The notes under the pieces were generated by a model. It ran no database searches. It was given only the letters and a program-made list of their open reading frames with translations, and had not been told where the DNA came from. Source: Saprospiraceae bacterium (lineage in GTDB: Bacteria > Bacteroidota > Bacteroidia > Chitinophagales > Saprospiraceae). From it: 64,000 nt of DNA. The translations under genes were made by a program, and so were the position numbers. The stretch is from contig JADJVK010000053.1 of the NCBI GenBank assembly GCA_016710625.1, positions 310,001 through 374,000 on the forward strand, given 5' to 3'. Positions 17,953 to 25,793 of this stretch are shown in pieces (within the stretch, counting starts at the first letter, position 1; each line of letters opens with the position of its first letter).

Positions 17953-18030
17953 AAAGAACTAATAATTTTCTATTGTGACATTTTATTTTATTTTAATATT
18001 TAATATTTTTTGACGAAATCTTAGTAAAAA

Positions 18031-18062
18031 TTTGTTTAAATGATAATAAACTATTACTTTTG
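18031..18062 (+). promoter_or_regulatory. promoter (TTTG, 20-base spacer, TACTTTTG)
   Basis: -33 TTTG at 18031-18034 and -7 TACTTTTG at 18055-18062, good spacing for the Bacteroidota sigma factor. It gives a leader of about 145 bases before ATG 18211. Confidence 0.6.
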
Positions 18063-18210
18063 CAGTCAAATTCGTATCATACAGTCTTGCCATAAATTTA
18101 CTTAGCTGCAATTATTATATCTAACAACTATTTATACAGAATAAGAAACAAACAAACGTAAACATCACTTGATAAGAATGTATTTTTTTAAAGAAAATTA
18201 ATTTTGTATC

Positions 18211-19941
18211 ATGTTTAAGGGTTACAAGGGTATTATTTTATTTACACTATTGTTTTTGAATCAATTATTGAATGGTCAATGTAATAATTATTACATTACT
18301 GTTTCACCTAATTTCAATTCAAGTGTATCTGCTGTTTTTCAATTAAATTTAGCAACTGGAGATTTGACAAGAATCACTCCAGATTTAAATGGGTTTATTA
18401 CAGCTCTGGGGATGACTCCTTCAGCTGATAAATTCTATATGGCGGATCCTCCTGATCAACAAAATCAACTAAATCCAATATTTAAATCAAATGGAATAAG
18501 TCCATTGGTTGACACACCTTTTTTAGGTACTAATCTTAAGTTGGGAGGTCCAAGAATGTGTGTTTCGACAGATGGTCAAAAAATTTATTCTATTTCTTCT
18601 ACTTTTCCAGGCACTGATGCCACTACATTTCATGTAAGAAGATCAAATATTAATACTTTAGTTGAAGACACTGCTCAAGTGATTGATGCTACAGGAGTTC
18701 CAATGATTTCAAATTCAGATGGTGACATTCATATGACTTCCGAAGGAAAACTTTATATGATAGATGGTCCAGGAAACTTATATGAAATAGATTTATCAAG
18801 CTGGTCAGGAACTCATGTTACTGCTAAAAAGTATGGTAAATTTGTTCCAATTTTGCCTTTCGAACAATTTTATGCTATAGGTCAAGACTCAAAAGGTAAT
18901 CTAGTTGGAATTGGAAGTTCTTCTACTTTTTATAAATTAAGATTAACTGACAAAAAGGTAGTAGCTTTGGGAACTGCAAAATACAGTCAAGCTTTTTCTA
19001 ATTTAACAACTTTTACTACAGATGCAGCTACTTGCTCCTATCCGCTTTTCCATACTGTTTCAGGATATGTTTATTTTGATGCAAACCAAAATGCAAATAA
19101 AGAAAACTCGGAAAATGGTATAAGTCAAACAATGTATGCAAAGATACTTTATCTTGGAAAAGTTTATGCTGTAGCAACAGTTGACCCAGTTACAGGTTAT
19201 TATAAATTCGATGTGAACATTCCAAATAGTGATTATACGGTTGTTTATAGCACCAATGATTTAAAAACAGATGCCACTTCAATTGTTCCTTCAGGTTTTA
19301 CAGCTACTTCTCCCACTACAAACTCAATTGTTGTGGATGCTGCTGATGTAAACAATGTAAATTTTGGTTTGTATTCCACAAGTTTAGCAGTTGATTTAGC
19401 AGTATTTACTGCTGAGAAAAAAGGTGCTACTGTAGAATTAAATTGGGTGACAAATAGCGAAGCAAACAGCAATTATTTTGAAATAGAAAGGAGTATAGAT
19501 GGTGTTAATTTTGAAGTAATTGGTTCTAAAGCAGCAGCTGGAAATAGTGTTTCATCTATTTCGTACCAATATATTGACAAGTACCCTACAAAAGGCTACA
19601 ACTATTATAGATTAAAAGAAATAGATCAAAAATATCATGCTACAAATAGTTCGATTGTAAGTGTATATTACACATCAGCAGATGGGTATATGGTGGTTTC
19701 ACCAAATCCAATTGCATCTGAATATAAAGTAAATTTGAATAGTGTAAGTACTGGCAATTATGTGTTGCAGATATTTAATTTCAGTGGCTCCATAATTGAA
19801 GAAAAACAATTCGAATTACTTGAAAGTAAAATGGAATTAAACTTAAATTCAAATCATTTGGAAAATGGATGGTATTATATCCGAGTCTTAAACAAAGACA
19901 ATAATCATCAATTTGTTGAAAAAATTTCAATTTCAAAATAG
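18211..19941 (+). CDS. secreted surface protein with T9SS type A C-terminal sorting domain
   Basis: 576 residues. Signal peptide ends near residue 22 (NQLLNGQ). The first about 270 residues carry repeated short beta motifs reminiscent of a propeller or DUF-type secreted repeat. A SdrD-B-like beta domain follows at about 285-392 (SGYVYFDANQNANKENSENG), then a fibronectin-like stretch (ELNWVTNSEANSNYFEIERS). The last about 80 residues are a T9SS type A sorting domain (SPNPIASEYKVNL to FVEKISISK), normally removed by PorU during surface attachment. Its own promoter and terminator make it a single transcription unit. Binding function unknown. Confidence 0.85.
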   Translation: MFKGYKGIILFTLLFLNQLLNGQCNNYYITVSPNFNSSVSAVFQLNLATGDLTRITPDLNGFITALGMTPSADKFYMADPPDQQNQLNPIFKSNGISPLVDTPFLGTNLKLGGPRMCVSTDGQKIYSISSTFPGTDATTFHVRRSNINTLVEDTAQVIDATGVPMISNSDGDIHMTSEGKLYMIDGPGNLYEIDLSSWSGTHVTAKKYGKFVPILPFEQFYAIGQDSKGNLVGIGSSSTFYKLRLTDKKVVALGTAKYSQAFSNLTTFTTDAATCSYPLFHTVSGYVYFDANQNANKENSENGISQTMYAKILYLGKVYAVATVDPVTGYYKFDVNIPNSDYTVVYSTNDLKTDATSIVPSGFTATSPTTNSIVVDAADVNNVNFGLYSTSLAVDLAVFTAEKKGATVELNWVTNSEANSNYFEIERSIDGVNFEVIGSKAAAGNSVSSISYQYIDKYPTKGYNYYRLKEIDQKYHATNSSIVSVYYTSADGYMVVSPNPIASEYKVNLNSVSTGNYVLQIFNFSGSIIEEKQFELLESKMELNLNSNHLENGWYYIRVLNKDNNHQFVEKISISK

Positions 19942-19942
19942 T

Positions 19943-19973
19943 AAAAAAGCCATCTTTTCGAGATGGCTTTTTT
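19943..19973 (+). terminator. intrinsic terminator after the type A T9SS protein
   Basis: AAAAAAGCCATCTT pairs with AGATGGCTTTTTT around a TTCG-containing loop, followed by more T residues. Confidence 0.85.
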
Positions 19974-20056
19974 GTTTTTTAAATATCTTAATTGGCTTCA
20001 ATTTCAATAATTTAGTCATATTTCCAATTCAATCAGTTTTAATTGTATAAATTATA

Positions 20057-20064
20057 TAATTTTG
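20057..20064 (+). promoter_or_regulatory. -7 promoter element (TAATTTTG)
   Basis: Exact TAnnTTTG match upstream of the type B T9SS gene. It leaves a leader of about 80 bases to ATG 20147. Confidence 0.4.
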
Positions 20065-20146
20065 TAAAAAGTTATTGAAAATAAATTTTTTAAATGACAA
20101 ACTATATTTTTCACAATGTCGTTTAATGAATATTAATCAATGTTTT

Positions 20147-23100
20147 ATGAAGTACCAATTTACATTAGTATTTATATTTTTATGCAATTTTATTTTTGCA
20201 CAATTATCAAATGACAATTGTGACAAACCTATATTAATTTCTAATCCGATTAATTATTGTTCAAAAGCTGGTGAATTTACCAATGTTGGTGCCACTCCTT
20301 CAGGTTATGGACCAGCAAACTGTTTTGCAGCATCTTCCAACGATGTTTGGTTTTCATTTGTAGCTCAAGCAACCGATGTAACGATTATCGTAAAAGGACT
20401 AATAAATGTTGCTGGATCAGGTGGAACATTGGCTAGCCCTCAGGCAGCTTTGTATTATGGTAATTGTGGTGGAACACTTACTGAACTAGAATGTCAATCA
20501 GCTACAGCTGGTATTTCTCAGTTGTATCAAGGTGGATTGATTGTCGGGGATACCTATTTAATTAGGATTCAAGGTAAAAATAATGGAGTGGGTACTTTTC
20601 AGTTATGTATGATTAATTATAATCCTCCGAAAGAACCAACTGGTGATTGCCCAACTGCTAGTATTTTGTGCGACAAATCACCATTTGTGGTGAAAGCAGT
20701 TACAGGTGCTGGGTTGAATATAAAAGAAGCAGATGATGCCTTATGTTTCACGAATGGATTAGGGGGCATAAGTAATGTGGAGATGAACTCTACGTGGTAT
20801 GCATGGACTTGTGATAAATCGGGAACATTATCTTTTACGTTAAAACCACTGAAAGAAGATGATGACATAGATTTTGTAGTATATGAATTACCGAATGGTG
20901 TAGAAAATTGTACTGGAAAAATTGTGTTGAGATGTATGGCTGCTGGTGATAATCCAAGTTCTTATCCTAATAGTCCATGTATGGGACCGACGGGGTTAAG
21001 TTTGACTTCAACTGACATTTCAGAAACTGCTGGATGTGACCCAAGTGGTTCTAAAGATAATTTTGTGAAAGCACTTGATATGGTTTCAGGGAAAAGCTAT
21101 GCAATCATGATTAATAATTTTACCTCAACAGGTACTGGCTTTTCAATGGAGTTTGGTGGAACAGGTACATTTTTAGGTCCGGTTCCTGATTTTACGATAA
21201 CAAGTATTTCTGGAACTAATCCTATTTGTTTTGGGGATGATGTTTCTGTTTTAGATAAATCGACTTTTCAACTAGGTAAATTGATCAAATGGACTTGGAA
21301 TTTTGGAGCAGGGGCAATTCCTGGCACGGCTTCTGGGTCAGGACCAATTCCCGTAAGATATAATTCTCCGGGCGAAAAATTTATATCATTATTAGTCGAA
21401 TCTGATAAAGGTTGTCAAGTAACCAAAATTGAGAACTTTAAAATTGACCCATGTTGCTCTACAAAAAATGCGATAACACTAAATAATTCGAAGGTTGTAG
21501 ATTTGAAATGCAGAAATATAAAGGATGGTTCCATCCTAGTAAATGCTTCAAGTACAATACCAATTCTTGCCTATTTATGGAATTCTGGACAAAATTCAAA
21601 TAGTATAACCAATTTAGATATTAATAATTATAGTGTTACAATAGCTACTGAAATTTGTGATACTATTTTTAACTATACTGTAGTCGGTCCTCCTGAAATT
21701 GGTTTTGATACTATTATTACTCGACCTACTTGTAATGGTGGGCAAGATGGAAAAATAGCTATTAATGTCAATGGAGGCGTTCCACCTTATAAATATCTTT
21801 GGTTCAATGGAAATACGACCAACCAAGTAACGAATTTGCCAGTTGGAAAATACAACTTAACCGTTACTGATGCGAATTTGTGCCAAAGTGTATTAACAAT
21901 AGATTTGAAAGAGTTAGAATTGGAGTTGAACCCAAGTGTAAAGACCATCACTCCTCCTACCTGTTTTGGGTTTTCAAATGGGAAAATAAATGTCGTAATT
22001 GCAAATGGAAAACCACCTTATCAATATGATTTTAATGATGGCAAAGGTTTTAGCAATTCAAATATCTTAAACAATATTCCAAAAGGAACCTACTCCGTAG
22101 ATGTATTAGATGCGAATGGTTGTAAGGGAAAGTTCAATTTAGTCGTTCCAGAGCCTGACATTATAACTATAGATTTAGATACAGTGAATGTAAGTTGCTA
22201 TGGGTTGTCGGATGGAAAACTTACGGCAAACGTAACTGGTGGAGTCGGAGGTTATATTTATTTATGGAAGAATGGGAATCCAACAAAAGAAATCGATAAA
22301 TTGGTTGTTGGCGATTATAATTTGACTGTCGTAGATGCAAATGGCTGCGAAGCCAAAGCAAAAGGCACAGTGACTCAACCTCCACAATTATTTTTAAATC
22401 CAGTAAACGTTAATAATTTATTGTGCTTTGGTGATAGTATTGGTTCTTTAAGTGTTATTGGAAGCGGTGGAACACCTGGCTACCAATATAGTTTGGATGG
22501 AAATCTTTTCCTACAAGATACTTTATTTAGAAATCTAAAAGCTGGAAAATATAAAATCTTCGTTAAAGATTCATTAGGATGTTTTGCGAACACTTTTGCC
22601 TCACTCAACCAACCTGAAAAGTTGATAGTGGATGCAGGAAAAGATACCACCATTGAATTGGGTTTCGGGACAGTCCTCGTTGCATCTTACACTCCAAGAG
22701 ATAGAGAGGTAGCTTTTAAATGGACTCCAAGTGAGCTGATAACCAAATGTGGCAATTGCAAGAGAGTCGAGGTTTTCCCATATAACACCACTTACTTTAA
22801 AATATTATTAACGGATGATAATGGATGTATTGCACTTGATAGTGTTTTAGTGAAAGTGGAAAAGAAAAGACCTGTTTATATTCCAAATGCATTTTCACCC
22901 AATTTTGATGGATGGAACGATAAATTTACTGCTTTCTCCAACCAATCTGCCAAAGAAATAAAGTTGATGAGAGTATATAGTCGGTGGGGGAGTTTGGTAT
23001 ATGAAACAAAAAACATACCTTTGAATGAAGACAAATATGGCTGGGATGGTTATTTTAATGGAAAAGAATTGCCGCCAGATGTTTTTACATATTATATGGA

Positions 23101-23161
23101 AATCGAATTTATTGATGGCGAAATAGTGCCTTACAAAGGAGATATCACAATTATTAAATAA
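20147..23161 (+). CDS. large secreted protein with PKD and SprB-like repeats and gliding-motility-type (T9SS type B) C-terminus
   Basis: About 1004 residues from ATG 20147, chosen because a clear signal peptide (KYQFTLVFIFLCNFIFAQ) starts there; the frame is open from 20075. After two N-terminal domains with cysteine pairs there is a PKD-like domain (about 355-440), then several SprB-type repeats with the pattern CxGxxDGxIxxxxxGGxPPYxYxW and G-YxLTVxDANGC (about 450-840). The C-terminal domain is of the gliding-associated type (YIPNAFSPNFDGWNDKF to GDITIIK). Such proteins are exported by T9SS, often as adhesins. The stop abuts lptC. Confidence 0.85.
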   Translation: MKYQFTLVFIFLCNFIFAQLSNDNCDKPILISNPINYCSKAGEFTNVGATPSGYGPANCFAASSNDVWFSFVAQATDVTIIVKGLINVAGSGGTLASPQAALYYGNCGGTLTELECQSATAGISQLYQGGLIVGDTYLIRIQGKNNGVGTFQLCMINYNPPKEPTGDCPTASILCDKSPFVVKAVTGAGLNIKEADDALCFTNGLGGISNVEMNSTWYAWTCDKSGTLSFTLKPLKEDDDIDFVVYELPNGVENCTGKIVLRCMAAGDNPSSYPNSPCMGPTGLSLTSTDISETAGCDPSGSKDNFVKALDMVSGKSYAIMINNFTSTGTGFSMEFGGTGTFLGPVPDFTITSISGTNPICFGDDVSVLDKSTFQLGKLIKWTWNFGAGAIPGTASGSGPIPVRYNSPGEKFISLLVESDKGCQVTKIENFKIDPCCSTKNAITLNNSKVVDLKCRNIKDGSILVNASSTIPILAYLWNSGQNSNSITNLDINNYSVTIATEICDTIFNYTVVGPPEIGFDTIITRPTCNGGQDGKIAINVNGGVPPYKYLWFNGNTTNQVTNLPVGKYNLTVTDANLCQSVLTIDLKELELELNPSVKTITPPTCFGFSNGKINVVIANGKPPYQYDFNDGKGFSNSNILNNIPKGTYSVDVLDANGCKGKFNLVVPEPDIITIDLDTVNVSCYGLSDGKLTANVTGGVGGYIYLWKNGNPTKEIDKLVVGDYNLTVVDANGCEAKAKGTVTQPPQLFLNPVNVNNLLCFGDSIGSLSVIGSGGTPGYQYSLDGNLFLQDTLFRNLKAGKYKIFVKDSLGCFANTFASLNQPEKLIVDAGKDTTIELGFGTVLVASYTPRDREVAFKWTPSELITKCGNCKRVEVFPYNTTYFKILLTDDNGCIALDSVLVKVEKKRPVYIPNAFSPNFDGWNDKFTAFSNQSAKEIKLMRVYSRWGSLVYETKNIPLNEDKYGWDGYFNGKELPPDVFTYYMEIEFIDGEIVPYKGDITIIK

Positions 23162-23713
23162 ATGGTTTTGAGGGGATTTGTTTTTATTTTTATATTATTT
23201 ATATTGAGTTGTAGTGAAGAAATTGCATCCAATGAAGTAGCAGTTCGAAAAGATCAAGTGTCGGTAGAGGTGGGGAAAGACGTAGAAATTTTGTATAGCG
23301 ACTCAGCTATCGTAAGAATAAAAATAACAGCTCCATTAATGTATAATTATACTGAAAACGAGCAAAAGCAAACTTTTCCTCAAGGCATTCGGATTGAGTT
23401 TTTTGATGCCAATGCAGTTTCCCAGAGTGTGTTGACCGCTAAAAATGCAACTCGAAAATTATCTGAAAAATTAGTAATTATTAGAGATAGCATTGAATGG
23501 CATAGCGTAAAACAAGAAAATTTATTTACAGAAGAATTGAATTGGGATGAAGCAAACAACTCCATTTTCACCAAGAAATTTGTAAAAATCACAAGACCCG
23601 GCGAAAAAATGTTTGGTTATGATTTTAAATCAAATCAAGATTTTACAAAATGGGAATTATCCACAGGAAGTGGTTGGGTCAAATCAGATGCTTTAACTAA
23701 AGAAATTGAATAG
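23162..23713 (+). CDS. lptC: LPS export ABC transporter periplasmic protein LptC
   Basis: Bitopic or lipid-linked component of the Lpt bridge that carries lipopolysaccharide to the outer membrane. 183 residues with an N-terminal hydrophobic segment ending in LSC (possible lipobox). LptC/OstA-type beta strands follow, in the order usual for Bacteroidota LptC: VEILYSDSAIVRIKITAPLM, FPQGIRIEFFD, VLTAKNATRK, LFTEELNWDEANNSIFTKKFVKI. ATG directly follows the stop of the type B T9SS gene, and the PorE-like gene starts two bases after its stop, so the three form one operon. Confidence 0.85.
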   Translation: MVLRGFVFIFILFILSCSEEIASNEVAVRKDQVSVEVGKDVEILYSDSAIVRIKITAPLMYNYTENEQKQTFPQGIRIEFFDANAVSQSVLTAKNATRKLSEKLVIIRDSIEWHSVKQENLFTEELNWDEANNSIFTKKFVKITRPGEKMFGYDFKSNQDFTKWELSTGSGWVKSDALTKEIE

Positions 23714-23715
23714 CT

Positions 23716-25683
23716 ATGAAAAATCTGCTTTTTTTACTGCTTTTTTTCCAAGCCTTTTCAATTTATGCACAAAATCCCTCCAACTATTTCACCAAAAAAA
23801 CAATTTCTCCGAAAATTAAAAAATATTTTGATTCTGGAATCGACGATTTGTCCATGGGGGAATACAAAAAAGCTTTAAGAAATTTCAAAAGAGCTTTGGA
23901 GGAAGAACCTAAATTTATTGATGCACAAATATATTATGCTGCCACACAACAGGCTTTGGGAGATTTAAATGCAGCAGAAATCGGTTTTCATAAAGTAATG
24001 ATGATGGATGACCAATATGATCCCAAAGCGATGTATTCTTTAGCTCAGATTTATTGGAAGATGGAAAATTATCTAGATGCATCCAAGTGGGCAAAAAAGT
24101 TTTTAGAATCAAGGTCTAAAAACGAAATTATGCGGAAAGAGGTAAAACTATTCTATGAAAATTGCCTTTTTATCTCGGAAGCACTGAAAAACCCAGTTAC
24201 TATTACCCCTAAAAATTTAGGTCCGAATATAAATACTAATATGATGGAATATATTCCATCCATTTCAATAGACGATTCAACTTTAGTTTTTACTCGAAAA
24301 ATTCCAGTGGATAATGAGGATTTTTTTCAAAGCAAAAAAATAAATAATGAATGGCAACCAGCCACACCCATCAGCGAATTGAATACACTAAACAATGAAG
24401 GGGCTCAGACCATCAGTGCTGATGGTAAGACACTTATATATGCTAGTTGTGTTGGAAACGGAAGAGACAATTGTCAGATGGATTTATTTATTTCAAAATT
24501 TGAAAATGGTCATTGGACAAAAGCAAAGAATATGGGAAGCCCCATCAACACACCTGGCTGGGAATCATATCCCTCACTTAATTCGAATGGGAAAAGAATC
24601 TATTTTGCTAGTAAAAGAGTTGGTGGAAAAGGAGAAGTGGATTTGTGGTCGAGTGATTTAAAAAATGATGGTTCATGGAGCATACCTGAGAATCTCGGAG
24701 ACTCTATCAATACAGAAGGGGTAGAGCAGGCTCCTTTTATTCACCCTGACGGAAACTCTTTGTATTTTATGTCGAACGGACACCCAGGAATGGGCGGATT
24801 TGATTTATATTTAAGCCACAAGGGAATTGATGGAAAATGGGAAAAACCAATCAATTTGGGATATCCCATAAATACTAGAGCTAACGAAGGCTCATTAGTA
24901 GTAAGTCTTGATGGGAAAACAGCATATTATACCTATACAGATACTTCAGTCGATATAAATTCCATCAACAAACAAAATTTCAATAATATCAAAACAGATA
25001 TTTATTCTTTTGAAATGCCACCAAAGTTGCGACCCAAATTAGTAACATTTGTCAAAGGAATTACACTAGATAATGAGACCAAACAACCGATAAAATCCAC
25101 TGTATTCATATATGAATTGGATAATAATGTGGAAATAAGTAGTAGTGAGACTGATGAAAATGGTTCATTTACAATTGTTTTGCCTGCTGGTAAAAGTTAT
25201 GGTTTCAGAGTAAATAAGCAGGGCTATTTATTTTATTCAGACAATTTTGAAGTTCCTTATAATGCCTCAAGTGTAGAAAAACCATTTACAAGAACAATTT
25301 TTTTAAGAAAAATACCAGAATCAAAGTCAATTACAGTTACAAAACCAATTGTGCTTAAAAATGTATTATTCAAAACAGGCTCATCAACTTTATTGGAAGC
25401 TTCTTATATTGAATTAGCTCAATTATTGGTATTATTAAAAGAAAATCCAAATATCAAAATTCAAATTAATGGGCATACGGATAATATTGGTAGTGAAAGT
25501 GCAAATCAAGTATTATCTTTGAATAGAGCAAAGGCAGTTTATGATTATTTAATTCAAAATAAGGCGGATACAAATCGAATTAGTTACAAAGGTTTTGGGA
25601 TGACAAAACCACTCGATACCAATGATACTGAGCAAGGTAGGCAAAATAATCGTAGGACAGAATTTGAAATATTAAGTAATTGA
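23716..25683 (+). CDS. PorE-like OmpA-family protein (TPR, PD40 propeller, regulatory domain, OmpA)
   Basis: 655 residues with the domain order known for PorE of the T9SS: signal peptide (to about 19), TPR region (about 30-155), WD40-like PD40 repeats (about 190-420, motifs such as SADGKTLIYASC and GNSLYFMSNG), a carboxypeptidase-regulatory beta domain (about 440-530) and a peptidoglycan-binding OmpA C-terminal domain (about 545-655, INGHTDNIGS and NRAKAVYDYL). In Porphyromonas PorE links the T9SS to peptidoglycan. Bacteroidota often encode several paralogues with this layout, so orthology is not certain. Operon with lptC and the type B cargo protein. Confidence 0.8.
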   Translation: MKNLLFLLLFFQAFSIYAQNPSNYFTKKTISPKIKKYFDSGIDDLSMGEYKKALRNFKRALEEEPKFIDAQIYYAATQQALGDLNAAEIGFHKVMMMDDQYDPKAMYSLAQIYWKMENYLDASKWAKKFLESRSKNEIMRKEVKLFYENCLFISEALKNPVTITPKNLGPNINTNMMEYIPSISIDDSTLVFTRKIPVDNEDFFQSKKINNEWQPATPISELNTLNNEGAQTISADGKTLIYASCVGNGRDNCQMDLFISKFENGHWTKAKNMGSPINTPGWESYPSLNSNGKRIYFASKRVGGKGEVDLWSSDLKNDGSWSIPENLGDSINTEGVEQAPFIHPDGNSLYFMSNGHPGMGGFDLYLSHKGIDGKWEKPINLGYPINTRANEGSLVVSLDGKTAYYTYTDTSVDINSINKQNFNNIKTDIYSFEMPPKLRPKLVTFVKGITLDNETKQPIKSTVFIYELDNNVEISSSETDENGSFTIVLPAGKSYGFRVNKQGYLFYSDNFEVPYNASSVEKPFTRTIFLRKIPESKSITVTKPIVLKNVLFKTGSSTLLEASYIELAQLLVLLKENPNIKIQINGHTDNIGSESANQVLSLNRAKAVYDYLIQNKADTNRISYKGFGMTKPLDTNDTEQGRQNNRRTEFEILSN

Positions 25684-25793
25684 CCTATTTTACAAACTTT
25701 TCAAAGGGCGAAGAGATCGTAAGTAATTCTTTTTTTGGAATAAATTTTGCAAGGTATTAACGTTCAGCCTTTAATAAAGTAATAGTTGTCATA

